The notes: a model not told the origin generated them from the letters alone. A stretch of DNA of 12,739 bases from Alphaproteobacteria bacterium UBA2784 (GCA_002352285.1 DEIC01000059.1:1-12739), one strand, 5' to 3'; shown: positions 1 through 6,779, counted from the first letter of the stretch. Numbers and translations: made by a program.

Positions 1-1
1 C

Positions 2-208
2 CATCCCGAATATCACTTCATCAAGGTCGTGCTGAACGACGGCACCACCTATTACACGCGCTCGACCTATGGCAGCGAGGGCGACACGCTCACCCTCGAC
101 ATCGACCCGACCACCCACACGGCCTGGACCGGCGGCACACAGCAGCTGCTCGACCGTGGCGGCCGCGTCAGCCGGTTCAAGAACAAGTACAAGGGCCTTG
201 GTGGCTGA
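2..208 (+). CDS. rpmE: 50S ribosomal protein L31, 5' partial
   Basis: Structural protein of the large ribosomal subunit. The window opens inside the gene: reading from base 2 gives 68 residues starting HPEYHFIKVV and ending NKYKGLGG before TGA. The GGRVSRF segment near the end matches the conserved L31 core (TGGRVDRF in E. coli), and TWGG-like spacing around AWTGGTQQLLDRGG is typical of alphaproteobacterial L31. By comparison with the family only about five N-terminal residues (an MKKDI-like start) are missing. No cysteine is present in the visible part, so this is the zinc-free form, not the four-cysteine form. A strong hairpin terminator follows 23 bases after the stop. Identification is confident. 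Confidence 0.93.
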   Translation, partial: HPEYHFIKVVLNDGTTYYTRSTYGSEGDTLTLDIDPTTHTAWTGGTQQLLDRGGRVSRFKNKYKGLGG

Positions 209-231
209 ACGCATTGCGCCAGCGCAAGATC

Positions 232-260
232 AAAGGGCCGCACAATGTGCGGCCCTTTTT
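232..260 (+). terminator. Rho-independent terminator after rpmE
   Basis: A perfect 12-bp stem (AAAGGGCCGCAC, 232-243, with GTGCGGCCCTTT, 247-258) closes a three-base loop and runs into a T tract (256-260). It terminates rpmE. The A-rich left side gives a short T run on the other strand too, so it may also stop the convergent TPR gene that ends at 275. Confidence 0.9.
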
Positions 261-274
261 GTTTGCACCGCTGT

Positions 275-1294
275 TCAGGGCAGATTGCCCAACCCTTTGA
301 GCGCGGGCGCATAGCTCGGCCGCGAGAGCAGCGCGCGCTCATAGGCCGCGCGCGCTTCGGAATAATTCTCCATCAGGGCGTGCACATCGCCCAGCGCCGT
401 CAGCACCATCGGATCGGCGGGATCAAGCATTGCCGCACGCTCGCAATCGGAAAGCGCCATATCCAACTGGCCCAGTTGCATCAGCGCCCGGCACCTGCCT
501 GAATGGGCCACCGCACTTTCAGGCGCCATGCGCACCGCCTCGTCAAAGGCTGAAAGCGCCTCAGCCGTTTTGCCTGAGGCCAGCAGCGCCTGTGCCCGGC
601 CCGACAGGGCCGCACCATCCTGCGGATTACGCGCGATCAGGAAATCAAAGTCAGAAATCGCGCCTTCAAGATCGCCAGCCTCGATCCGCGCATAGCCGCG
701 ATTGCCGCGCGCCGAAACAAGTTCAGGGTCAAGCGCAATCGCACGATCAAGATCGTTCAGCGCCTCGCGCGTGCGGCCCAGATCAATAAGCAGGCGCCCG
801 CGCGCATCATGGCCGCGCGCATCATCGGGGGCCGCCTCTATCGCGCGCCCGAAATCCATGATGGCGGCCTCATTGTCGCCCAGCGCCGCATAGGCAAGAC
901 CGCGATTGAGATAGGCTGCCGGATCAGCAATCCCCTCATCAATCACTACCGTGTAGGCGCCAATCGCATTTTCAAAATGACCCAGCGCCAGATAGGCCGA
1001 CGCAATGTTCATGCGCGCCAGCGCCAGGGTCGCCTCATCAAGATTGCCGTTATCTATGCAGGCGCCAAAGAGGATGATCGCATCGGCTGCATTGCCCGTC
1101 GCCAGCGCATCCTGCCCGGCCAGGCATTTGCGGACGTCTTCGGCTGGCTCCTCGTCGGCCGGCGCCTGCTCAACAGGTGCCTCCGCCTCCTGCGCAAAGG
1201 CAGGCGCATGCAGACAGGGCAAGGCCACACCCCATGCCAGCAACAACAGCGCAGACAAACGGCAACGCGCCATGGCGATAGATGTAACCGTCAT
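275..1294 (-). CDS. Exported TPR-repeat protein
   Basis: A 339-residue protein with a signal peptide: a short basic N-terminus, a hydrophobic stretch at about residues 13-28, and an AFA cleavage site near residue 34, followed by an acidic Ala/Glu/Pro-rich linker (QEAEAPVEQAPADEEPAED). From about residue 75 to the C-terminus it is built of tandem 34-residue tetratricopeptide repeats; signatures such as AYLNRGLAYAALGDNEAA and ALSDCERAAMLDPADP are clear. TPR solenoids bind partner proteins, so a periplasmic scaffold or envelope role is likely, but the specific function cannot be read from the sequence. The ATG at 1294 is preferred because AAGGGCG lies upstream at normal spacing; the second ATG (1273) has no ribosome site. 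It follows the small DUF465 gene by 42 bases and is probably cotranscribed with it. It converges on rpmE. Confidence 0.85.
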   Translation of the reverse strand: MTVTSIAMARCRLSALLLLAWGVALPCLHAPAFAQEAEAPVEQAPADEEPAEDVRKCLAGQDALATGNAADAIILFGACIDNGNLDEATLALARMNIASAYLALGHFENAIGAYTVVIDEGIADPAAYLNRGLAYAALGDNEAAIMDFGRAIEAAPDDARGHDARGRLLIDLGRTREALNDLDRAIALDPELVSARGNRGYARIEAGDLEGAISDFDFLIARNPQDGAALSGRAQALLASGKTAEALSAFDEAVRMAPESAVAHSGRCRALMQLGQLDMALSDCERAAMLDPADPMVLTALGDVHALMENYSEARAAYERALLSRPSYAPALKGLGNLP

Positions 1295-1336
1295 GGCGTT
1301 GCCGCCCTTTGTGCGTGGGGGAACCTGCCGGGCCTG

Positions 1337-1507
1337 TCAGGCCGACGTTCGCAGGCGTTCCAGTTCTTCTTTGAGACGCAGCTTCTGGCGCTTCAGCGCC
1401 ATCAGCCTCAACTCGTCATGTCCGGGGTGGGCAAGCTCGTCAGCAATCGTTTCTTCGAGCTTCTTGTGCTTTTCATTCAGCTGATCGATATGCGACTCAA
1501 GACCCAT
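1337..1507 (-). CDS. Small DUF465/YdcH-family coiled-coil protein (copy 1)
   Basis: A 56-residue, highly charged helical protein starting MGLESHIDQLNEKHKKLEE and ending in a Lys/Arg/Leu/Glu-rich helix. The pattern SHIDQLNEKHKKLEETI plus LKRQKLRLKEELERL is that of the DUF465/YdcH family, short helical-hairpin proteins of unknown function that are common in proteobacteria. The ATG at 1507 was chosen over the longer open frame (to 1621) because AAAGGAG lies at ideal spacing upstream and because the family begins at this point. A good promoter sits just upstream (1539-1567). The gene is divergent from a second DUF465 gene at 1700 and followed by the exported TPR gene. Confidence 0.85.
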   Translation of the reverse strand: MGLESHIDQLNEKHKKLEETIADELAHPGHDELRLMALKRQKLRLKEELERLRTSA

Positions 1508-1538
1508 GTGCGGGACTCCTTTCGCTTCTAGCCCGAAA

Positions 1539-1567
1539 ATTACAGCACCCTTTGCCCCGCTTGTCAC
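1539..1567 (-). promoter_or_regulatory. Sigma-70-type promoter for the DUF465 copy 1 - TPR unit
   Basis: Reading the minus strand, GTGACA (1567-1562) is followed after exactly 17 bases by TGTAAT (1544-1539); both hexamers match the housekeeping consensus at five of six positions. A start site near 1532 would give a leader of about 25 bases containing the AAAGGAG ribosome site before the ATG at 1507. Predicted by eye only. Confidence 0.6.
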
Positions 1568-1699
1568 GCGTCTGTTTGACCTTATTGCAAACGATTCCTG
1601 ACCAATTTCACACTTTTGCATTGCAGCAGGTTAACGCTTCGCCGCGCATATCGTGAGCCCCGCCGCCAAGAACACGGGTAAAGGCGGCCGATCCGCGTT

Positions 1700-1951
1700 A
1701 TGATGGCAGATGGATTCTTGGATGGCATCAGGCGGATGAGCGGAACGGCTGGCGATGACGAGCGCGAAATTCGCGCCAGAATTGAAGAGTTGCGGCAAGA
1801 GCACCGCGACCTTGACGCAGCGATTGACGCGCTGATCTCGGCAACCCCGCACGATCAAATTCAGGTCAAGCGGCTGAAGAAGCGCAAGCTCTGGCTGCGC
1901 GATCAACTGTCAAAGCTGGAAGACCTGCTGATCCCCGACATCATTGCGTGA
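1700..1951 (+). CDS. DUF465/YdcH-family protein (copy 2)
   Basis: An open frame of 83 residues whose conserved part is REIRARIEELRQEHRDLD, AAIDAL, QVKRLKKRKLWLRDQLSKLED and a LIPDIIA tail. This is a very typical alphaproteobacterial DUF465 protein: two amphipathic helices, charged, cytosolic, function unknown. The start is uncertain. ATG codons occur at 1700 and 1703 without a convincing ribosome site, and another at 1736 (MSGTAGDDERE) would give 71 residues and fits the usual family length better, with a weak GGA-rich site upstream. It is divergent from the shorter paralogue at 1337-1507, with 192 bases between the two frames. The stop is followed within about 10 bases by repeat R1. Confidence 0.82.
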   Translation: MMADGFLDGIRRMSGTAGDDEREIRARIEELRQEHRDLDAAIDALISATPHDQIQVKRLKKRKLWLRDQLSKLEDLLIPDIIA

Positions 1952-1961
1952 GGGGGGTAGC

Positions 1962-2026
1962 CCTGCTTTCGCCTCCCCCTTGGGGGAGGCAGATTTGCGC
2001 GCTTCGCGCAAATCGGTGGGGGGTGG
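1962..2026 (+). repeat. Two-hairpin REP-like repeat, copy R1 (forward)
   Basis: The unit begins CCTGCTTTCGCCTCCC and contains hairpin A (GCCTCCCCC, 1971-1979, pairing with GGGGGAGGC, 1982-1990), then hairpin B (GATTTGCGCG, 1992-2001, pairing with CGCGCAAATC, 2005-2014, loop CTT), then a GGTGGGGGG run. Copy R3 after purK has the same order of parts and a nearly identical first 16 bases. The G-run end points toward the DUF559 gene that starts at 2074. Confidence 0.75.
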
Positions 2027-2073
2027 TATTCAAGTCAGTAATTGAGCGGCCTTCAACACACCTTCAGCAGCAG

Positions 2074-2436
2074 ATGGCCAAACGCCCAACAGCACCTCTC
2101 GCACGCGCCACCCGCTTGCGCAAAGAGGCCACAAAATGGGAACGCTTGCTCTGGCCGCGCCTCCGGGAAATGAAGACGCTTGGATTTCATTTCCGCAGGC
2201 AGGCGGTGATCGGTCCCTATATCGCGGACTTTGCGTGCCTCTCCCGGAAGTTGCTTGTTGAACTCGACGGCGAACATCACGCCGCGCCGGCTTTGTTGAC
2301 CCATGACACGGCCAGAGAGTTTTTCCTGCGCCGCCTGGGCTTTCGCATCATGCGGTTCCGGAACAGCGATGTGATCGAGAATCTCGACGCCGTTGCGACA
2401 GCGATCCGGGAGGCATTGAACGATAAGTGCGGCTGA
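2074..2436 (+). CDS. DUF559 (Vsr/PD-(D/E)XK-like) endonuclease-domain protein
   Basis: A 120-residue protein of the DUF559 family, related by fold to very-short-patch-repair (Vsr) and restriction-type nucleases. Visible family marks are an N-terminal Arg-rich helix with KEATKWERLLWPRLRE (residues 18-32), FHFRRQAVIGPYIADFAC (38-55), the presumed metal-binding motif VELDGEHH (62-69, with D52, E63 and D65 as candidate acidic ligands), and GFRIMRFRNSDVIENLDAV (89-107). All key positions are present, so it looks intact. The frame stays open back to a GTG at 1948 overlapping the preceding stop, but that extension translates repeat R1 and reads like non-coding sequence, so the ATG at 2074 is preferred; no good ribosome site precedes it. 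Oppositely oriented hairpin repeats lie on both sides (R1 and R2). No methylase gene is nearby. The actual substrate is unknown. Confidence 0.8.
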   Translation: MAKRPTAPLARATRLRKEATKWERLLWPRLREMKTLGFHFRRQAVIGPYIADFACLSRKLLVELDGEHHAAPALLTHDTAREFFLRRLGFRIMRFRNSDVIENLDAVATAIREALNDKCG

Positions 2437-2442
2437 AGAAAT

Positions 2443-2506
2443 CCCCCCGCCCGGGCTTGGCCTTCGCAAGCGCTCCTGCCAAGCCCGACCGCCCCCGAGG
2501 GGGCGG
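2443..2506 (-). repeat. Two-hairpin REP-like repeat, copy R2 (reverse)
   Basis: Read on the minus strand it has the same order of parts as R1: hairpin A (CCGCCCCC/GGGGGCGG with a two-base loop, 2489-2506), hairpin B (CGGGCTTGGC, 2478-2487, pairing with GCCAAGCCCG, 2452-2461, with the loop carrying GCGCTTGCG), then a GGGCGGGGGG run that ends next to the DUF559 stop codon. The stem sequences differ from R1, so it is a diverged or different subfamily copy. Polarity is opposite to R1, so the G-run ends of both copies face the gene. Confidence 0.65.
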
Positions 2507-2537
2507 TGCAAGAGCAACCGGCGACGGCAGCCCGTCC

Positions 2538-3272
2538 CTACCTTGCCGCCGCCTTGCGGCCGCGCTTGCGCTCATACATCGCGCGGTCGGCCTTGGCGAT
2601 GGCATCGGCTGCATTCTCGCCGCGCTGGAACATGTAAGCGCCGAACGAGCAGGTCAGCGTCAGCGTCTTGCCCTCATGCATGCAGGGCTTTGACTGCAGG
2701 ATGCGCGAGAGTGATTCCGCCTTGGCGTTGGCCTGCGCCTGGTCTGCCTTGGCAAGGATGACGCCAAACTCATCACCGCCCAGACGCCCGATCAGATCGG
2801 ACTCACGCACGTTCTTGCGCAGGACATCGCACACATGATGCAGCGCCGCATCACCAGCCGCATGGCCGTGGCTGTCGTTGATCTCCTTGAAGTTGTCGAG
2901 ATCAAGATAGATGACGCTCGCCGGCAGGCTGTAGCGTTCAACGAACGACACCACACGGCTCATCTCGCGCACAAAGGCGCGGCGGTTGAGCACGGGCAGC
3001 ATTACGTCCTGATCGGCAACCGATTCAATTTCCTCCAGCCGCTGGCGGGCATGGGCCAGCTCGCGACGCAGTCCGTCCACCTCGCCCATCAGCTTCATGA
3101 TTGCATCGCGCACGCGCGGCGTGAACTCGGCCTCGGGAATGCCAAGCACCGCCGAAGCATCTTCAACGCTGCGCGGCGCACTCACCGCCGAAGCGTTTTC
3201 GCTTGCCGTCCGCGAACGGACAGGTTGCGCACCATAGGGCCCTTGCGTGGGCCGGTTACCGGAAACCCGCAT
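2538..3272 (-). CDS. Soluble GGDEF-domain diguanylate cyclase
   Basis: A 244-residue cytosolic protein predicted to make cyclic di-GMP from two GTP. The first 45 residues are low-complexity and probably disordered; residues 47-90 form a charged helix or coiled coil (REXAHARQRLEEIE-like) that may dimerise the enzyme; the GGDEF domain fills residues 91-235. The GTP/metal segment DLDNFKEINDSHGHAAGD (124-141) and the intact GGDEF signature (165-169) indicate an active enzyme, and RESD at 156-159, five residues before the signature, is a complete inhibitory I-site. No transmembrane or recognisable sensory domain is seen. The ATG at 3272 has GAGG about 11 bases upstream and is preferred over a GTG at 3323. 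The gene is divergent from purE and converges on the DUF559 gene. The specific pathway it controls is unknown. Confidence 0.88.
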   Translation of the reverse strand: MRVSGNRPTQGPYGAQPVRSRTASENASAVSAPRSVEDASAVLGIPEAEFTPRVRDAIMKLMGEVDGLRRELAHARQRLEEIESVADQDVMLPVLNRRAFVREMSRVVSFVERYSLPASVIYLDLDNFKEINDSHGHAAGDAALHHVCDVLRKNVRESDLIGRLGGDEFGVILAKADQAQANAKAESLSRILQSKPCMHEGKTLTLTCSFGAYMFQRGENAADAIAKADRAMYERKRGRKAAAR

Positions 3273-3648
3273 GTCAATACGCCTCGGCTTTGGTGCGCCC
3301 GTAACGGACGCCCCGCGCTGCACAATCCCACACGAGGGCTTGAAGAACCCTCACCCGCCATCTTGTGCCAGGCGTTTTGGCGGCATGATGACCATGCAGC
3401 CACTCCACCCGCACCCCGTGACGGTAAGGATTAGGTGAAGTTTCCAACCAAAACCTTAACACATTGCCTAAACTTTCCGGCCAAGCGCTTGATTTCGTGA
3501 TTCCCGTACTTGGCGGCGGCTGCAATCCGTGTCTCGGACCTCTCAAAAGCCGCTGAAATCCAATGAAAATCTTGTGTTCCGGGTTCACGTTCCTATACTG
3601 CGCCGCTTTCCAGCGGGCGTGGACCCGCTCCGGCAAGGCAACAGCAAT
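3273..3648. other. Gene-free divergent region between the GGDEF gene and purE
   Basis: 376 bases with no convincing gene. It holds the likely purE promoter (3572-3599) and a small hairpin in the purE leader (AGCGGG 3612-3617 with CCCGCT 3624-3629) just before the ribosome site. A minus-strand open frame ends one base before the GGDEF start codon but has mixed third-position base use and no recognisable family. I could not pick out a promoter for the GGDEF gene with confidence. Confidence 0.6.
3572..3599 (+). promoter_or_regulatory. Candidate promoter for purE-purK
   Basis: TATACT (3594-3599) matches the -10 consensus at five of six bases. TTGTGT (3572-3577), 16 bases upstream, is a weaker -35. 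A start near 3606 would give a leader of about 43 bases that includes a 6-bp hairpin (3612-3629) and an AAGG ribosome site before the ATG at 3649. Confidence 0.45.
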
Positions 3649-4173
3649 ATGGCATCACGGCCCCGCAAATCCCCCCAAAAGGGCAAGGCCCCCAAAGTGG
3701 GCATCATCATGGGCAGCCAGTCTGACTGGGACGTGATGCACCACGCCGCCGCCACGCTGGAGGCGCTCGAAGTTCCCTTTGAAGCGAAAATCGTCTCCGC
3801 CCACCGCACACCGCAGCGGCTGGTGGCCTATGCAACCGGCGCCAAAGCGCGCGGTCTTCACGTCATCATTGCCGGTGCTGGCGGTGCAGCCCATCTGCCC
3901 GGCATGGCTGCGGCGATGACCGAACTTCCCGTGCTGGGCGTGCCCGTGCCGGCGACCGTGCTGCAGGGCATTGATGCCATGATGTCGATTGTGCAGATGC
4001 CCGGCGGCGTGCCGGTAGGAACACTGGCCATCGGCAAGCCCGGCGCGATCAATGCAGCGATCCTGGCCGCATCCATTCTTGCGCTGTCAGACGAGGCGCT
4101 GGCCGCGCGCCTGGCCGCCTTCCGCAAGGCGCAGACGGATGGCGTGCCGCTGGAACCGAGATCCGGGCACTGA
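3649..4173 (+). CDS. purE: N5-carboxyaminoimidazole ribonucleotide mutase
   Basis: Catalyses conversion of N5-CAIR to CAIR in de novo purine synthesis, directly after PurK. The 174-residue protein shows the class I PurE core: GIIMGSQSDWDVM (18-30), the catalytic-histidine motif SAHRTP (50-55), AGAGGAAHLPGM (75-86) and SIVQMPGGVPVGTLAIG (113-129). Presence of purK immediately downstream supports the bacterial mutase type, not the carboxylase type. The open frame extends upstream to 3529, but the ATG at 3649 is preceded by AAGG at good spacing and fits family length; the first 15 or so residues are a basic, poorly conserved tail. The purK start lies 8 bases after the stop, so the two form an operon. 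Confidence 0.95.
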   Translation: MASRPRKSPQKGKAPKVGIIMGSQSDWDVMHHAAATLEALEVPFEAKIVSAHRTPQRLVAYATGAKARGLHVIIAGAGGAAHLPGMAAAMTELPVLGVPVPATVLQGIDAMMSIVQMPGGVPVGTLAIGKPGAINAAILAASILALSDEALAARLAAFRKAQTDGVPLEPRSGH

Positions 4174-4181
4174 GCATATCA

Positions 4182-5270
4182 ATGCCGCACGCCGCATCAC
4201 AGAAGCTGCCGCCCAACGCCATCATCGGCATTCTGGGTGGCGGGCAATTGGGCCGCATGCTGGCAATGGCGGCAGCCGAGCTCGGCTTTCGCGTCCACGT
4301 CTTTGCACCCGACGCCGATGATTGCCCGGCGGGCGAAGTCTCGGCCTTTCGCACACAGTCCGCCTATGATGACGAAGCGGCCTTGCGCCGCTTTGCCAAT
4401 GCAGTCGATGTGGTGACTTACGAATTTGAGAACGTGCCCGCCCGCACGGCAGAAATTCTGGCAAGCATCCGTCAGGTGCGGCCCGGCGCACGCGCGCTGG
4501 CCGTGGCGCAGGATCGCCTGCCCGAAAAGGATTTCATCGCCTCGCTGGGCATCGAGACTGCACCCTATGCCGCCGTTGACGATGATGAGTCCGCGCGCGC
4601 CGCTTTCCGCAAGCTGGGTCCGCGCGCCGTTCTGAAAACGCGCCAGCTCGGCTATGACGGCAAGGGTCAGGCCAAGGTTTCATCGGAAGCTGAAACGGTC
4701 GAAGCCTTTGCCCGCTTCATGTCGCCGTCTATTCTTGAGGGCTTCATAGACTTTGAGCGCGAAGTCTCGGTCATCGCCGCGCGCAGTGCCGATGGCGGCA
4801 TCGAAGCCTATGATGTGGTCGAAAACGAGCACCGCAATCACATTCTCCACCGCACGATTGCGCCCGCCCGCGTTGCTTCAACCGTGAACGAGAACGCGCG
4901 CGAGATCGCCGCCCGCATCCTCGCCAATCTTGATTATGTGGGCGTCATCGGCGTGGAGCTGTTCCTCACGCGCAATGGCCGCCTCCTGGTCAACGAGATT
5001 GCGCCGCGCGTCCACAACTCCGGCCACTGGACGCTGGATGCCTGCGCCACCAGCCAGTTCGAGCAGCACATTCGCGCCGTGGCGGGCTGGCCCCTGCGCA
5101 GCGCTGCGCGCCATTCGAATGCCGAGATGGTCAACCTGATCGGCGATGACGCAAAGGATTGGGAGGTGCTGGCCGCCGAGCCCAACGCCTGCATCCATTT
5201 CTATGGCAAACGCGACATCAAGCCCGGCCGCAAGATGGGCCATGTGACAAGGCTGTTTGCGAAGGAGTGA
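4182..5270 (+). CDS. purK: N5-carboxyaminoimidazole ribonucleotide synthase
   Basis: ATP-grasp enzyme that carboxylates AIR with bicarbonate and ATP to N5-CAIR, the substrate of PurE. The 362 residues match the family length. Visible parts are the nucleotide-binding N-terminal GILGGGQLGRML (16-27), DRLPEKDFIASLGI (111-124), the ATP-grasp loop KTRQLGYDGKGQ (152-163), EGFIDFEREVSVIAAR (186-201), ENEHRNHILHRTIAPA (214-229), and the metal/active-site stretch NEIAPRVHNSGHWTLDA (271-287). It is the second gene of the purE-purK operon; the ribosome site is weak (GAG before the ATG), so translation may be coupled to purE. Downstream is a gene-free stretch with paired repeats. Confidence 0.95.
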   Translation: MPHAASQKLPPNAIIGILGGGQLGRMLAMAAAELGFRVHVFAPDADDCPAGEVSAFRTQSAYDDEAALRRFANAVDVVTYEFENVPARTAEILASIRQVRPGARALAVAQDRLPEKDFIASLGIETAPYAAVDDDESARAAFRKLGPRAVLKTRQLGYDGKGQAKVSSEAETVEAFARFMSPSILEGFIDFEREVSVIAARSADGGIEAYDVVENEHRNHILHRTIAPARVASTVNENAREIAARILANLDYVGVIGVELFLTRNGRLLVNEIAPRVHNSGHWTLDACATSQFEQHIRAVAGWPLRSAARHSNAEMVNLIGDDAKDWEVLAAEPNACIHFYGKRDIKPGRKMGHVTRLFAKE

Positions 5271-5300
5271 GGCAGGGGGCGCATCAGCGCCTGCCACTTG

Positions 5301-5365
5301 CCTGCATTCACCTCCCACGCCTTCGCGGGGGAGGTCAGATCGCGCTTGCGATCTGGGTGGGGGCC
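5301..5365 (+). repeat. Two-hairpin REP-like repeat, copy R3 (forward)
   Basis: Begins CCTGCATTCACCTCCC, matching 14 of the first 16 bases of R1. Hairpin A pairs 5310-5320 with 5325-5335 with one mismatch. Hairpin B is a perfect CAGATCGC (5336-5343) with GCGATCTG (5348-5355) around a GCTT loop, followed by GGTGGGGG. It sits 30 bases after the purK stop and may act as a transcription terminator or mRNA-stabilising structure there. Confidence 0.78.
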
Positions 5366-5383
5366 TTTGTGTGCTGCCGATTT

Positions 5384-5447
5384 CCCCCACCCGCGATGCA
5401 AGCGCATCGCTGGCCTCCCCCGCGTTAAGTCACGCGGGCGGAGGCGG
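5384..5447 (-). repeat. Two-hairpin REP-like repeat, copy R4 (reverse)
   Basis: Inverted partner of R3, 20 bases away. On the minus strand: hairpin A (5432-5444 pairing with 5414-5425, one bulged base, loop 5426-5431), the shared GGGGGAGG, hairpin B (GCGATGC, 5393-5399, with GCATCGC, 5404-5410, loop again GCTT on that strand), then GGGTGGGGG. R3 and R4 together form an inverted pair with their G-run ends facing each other, like a BIME, between the convergent ends of purK and the COQ9 gene. Confidence 0.75.
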
Positions 5448-5531
5448 AAGGACAATCAGGAAAATTCTAGCGACAAGAGATGAGTGCATGCGACAGGGAA
5501 GTCAGGGGAGGCCGAAGAATTGCTTCGTGTC

Positions 5532-6224
5532 CTACCGCCCCGGATAACGCAGGCGTGACAGCAATGCGAGCGGATCGGGCAATTTGGAGGTGACGGAACT
5601 CACAGCCGCCTTCACCTTCTCGATCTGCATCACATCGGCAATGCGCCGGTCGAGGAAGGCGCGCGTGTCGGCATAATTCTCGCTGTCATCCGAAAACCAG
5701 AACATCATGGTCGACGAGATGACGCCCGAGAGGATTGCGCGCTTGGAATAGAAATTGAAATCAGTGGAAGTATCACCGATCGCGCGCCACACCGTATCGG
5801 CCATTTCGTAAATGATGCGCGCGCCCGACGCCGCATGCTGCGGCAGCGCCAGCACGGCAGCGGCGCGGCGCACGGCGATGCGGTTCGGCCCCGCCTCCTC
5901 CAGCAGCGCATCAACGCCAAAGCGCACGCGCGCACGGATCTTCATGGACTGAAGATCAGCAGCCCGGATGCGCGCTTCGGCCGCTGCATTCATCTGGCGG
6001 CACCACAGCCGGATCATTTCAGCAGCACCGCCCGGAAAGGCGGTTGCCGCCTGATGTGCGTCCACGCCCGCCTCGCGCGCGGCCTCCGCGATCACGCGAT
6101 CCGTCCAGCCATCAAACGGCACATGCGGCAGAGCGGCTTCAAGGATCGCCAGACGCGCTTCATCAAGCGTGCGGGCAGACTTTGCAGAATTGTTGCGGGC
6201 ACTGGCGGTCATGGGGGAACTCAC
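5532..6224 (-). CDS. COQ9-family ubiquinone biosynthesis protein
   Basis: A 230-residue protein of the COQ9 family, also catalogued as the rpsU-divergently transcribed protein. In eukaryotes COQ9 is a lipid-binding partner of COQ7 in ubiquinone synthesis; the bacterial role is assumed to be similar. The N-terminal half is a TetR-like helical region (EARLAILEAALPHVPFDGWTD, IAEAAREAGVD); the C-terminal half has the family's conserved YEMADTVWRAIGDTSTDFNFYSKRAILSGV segment (about residues 139-168), which contributes the hydrophobic lipid pocket. The GTG start at 6224 overlaps the def stop as GTGA, implying translational coupling; an ATG at 6212 with GTGAG upstream is an alternative. rpsU lies divergently beyond def, consistent with the family's usual neighbourhood. 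Confidence 0.88.
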   Translation of the reverse strand: MSSPMTASARNNSAKSARTLDEARLAILEAALPHVPFDGWTDRVIAEAAREAGVDAHQAATAFPGGAAEMIRLWCRQMNAAAEARIRAADLQSMKIRARVRFGVDALLEEAGPNRIAVRRAAAVLALPQHAASGARIIYEMADTVWRAIGDTSTDFNFYSKRAILSGVISSTMMFWFSDDSENYADTRAFLDRRIADVMQIEKVKAAVSSVTSKLPDPLALLSRLRYPGR

Positions 6225-6778
6225 GCCTTGTTCGTGGGGGAAGTGTAATGACGCAATTCGCTTTCAAACATCAGTTTTGAAAGATCGCGCATGCGCATGG
6301 GGTAGAGCACGCCATCTAGATGATCGCATTCATGTTGTACGACACGCGCGTGAAAGCCGCGTGCCACACGCGTGACGGTTTCGCCGGAAAGCGTGGTGCC
6401 GGAATAGCGGATGGCGCGCGGCCGCTCGACAAAACCGCGCAGGCCCGGCACCGAGAGGCAGCCTTCAATGCCGCCTTCAAGTTCCGGCTCCAGAATCTCG
6501 ATCACCGGATTGGCCAGGATGGTGAGCGGCGCGGTCGCATCAAAGCGCTCCTCCTCGCTCATGTCAGGATCGCTGCGCTCTGGCGGCGCCTGAAAGATGA
6601 CAAGGCGCAGCGGCACATGAACTTGTGGTGCGGCAAGACCGGCGCCATTGGCATCGATCATGGTCTCGATCATGTCTTCGGCCAGGGCACGAATCTCCGG
6701 CGCCGTCGGGTCGGCCACGGGGGCGGCGACACCAGCAAGGATCGGATGGCCCATGCGGGCAATTTTCAGGATGGCCAT
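6221..6778 (-). CDS. def: Peptide deformylase
   Basis: Removes the N-terminal formyl group from nascent proteins in the cytoplasm, using a bound metal. The 185-residue protein has all three family motifs: GAGLAAPQ (45-52), EGCLSVPG (105-112, metal ligand C107) and QHECDHLDG (148-156, ligands H149 and H153, catalytic E150). The intact catalytic set argues for an active enzyme. An insert rich in acidic residues between motifs 1 and 2 (RSDPDMSEEERFD) makes it slightly long. The GAGGGGG ribosome site just before the ATG can pair with an upstream CCCCC. The gene is the first of a coupled def-COQ9 pair and is divergent from rpsU; def is more often next to fmt, so a second def copy may exist elsewhere. 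Confidence 0.94.
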   Translation of the reverse strand: MAILKIARMGHPILAGVAAPVADPTAPEIRALAEDMIETMIDANGAGLAAPQVHVPLRLVIFQAPPERSDPDMSEEERFDATAPLTILANPVIEILEPELEGGIEGCLSVPGLRGFVERPRAIRYSGTTLSGETVTRVARGFHARVVQHECDHLDGVLYPMRMRDLSKLMFESELRHYTSPTNKA

Positions 6779-6779
6779 A

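Noticed and set aside
1331..1343. GGCCTGTCAGGCC palindrome across the DUF465 copy 1 stop codon
   Set aside because: Short stem with no T tract and in the middle of a likely operon; probably chance.
1948..2073. N-terminal extension of the DUF559 frame from a GTG overlapping the DUF465 stop
   Set aside because: The extension translates repeat R1 and does not look like protein; the family begins near the ATG at 2074.
3456..3471. Possible CtrA box (TTAA...CTAA) in the GGDEF-purE region, and a similar one at 6818-6832
   Set aside because: Spacing or half-site does not match TTAA-N7-TTAA; too weak to claim.
3274..3636. Minus-strand open frame of 120 codons ending one base before the GGDEF start codon
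   Set aside because: No recognisable family, mixed third-position bases unlike the real genes nearby, no ribosome site, and it overlaps the purE promoter.
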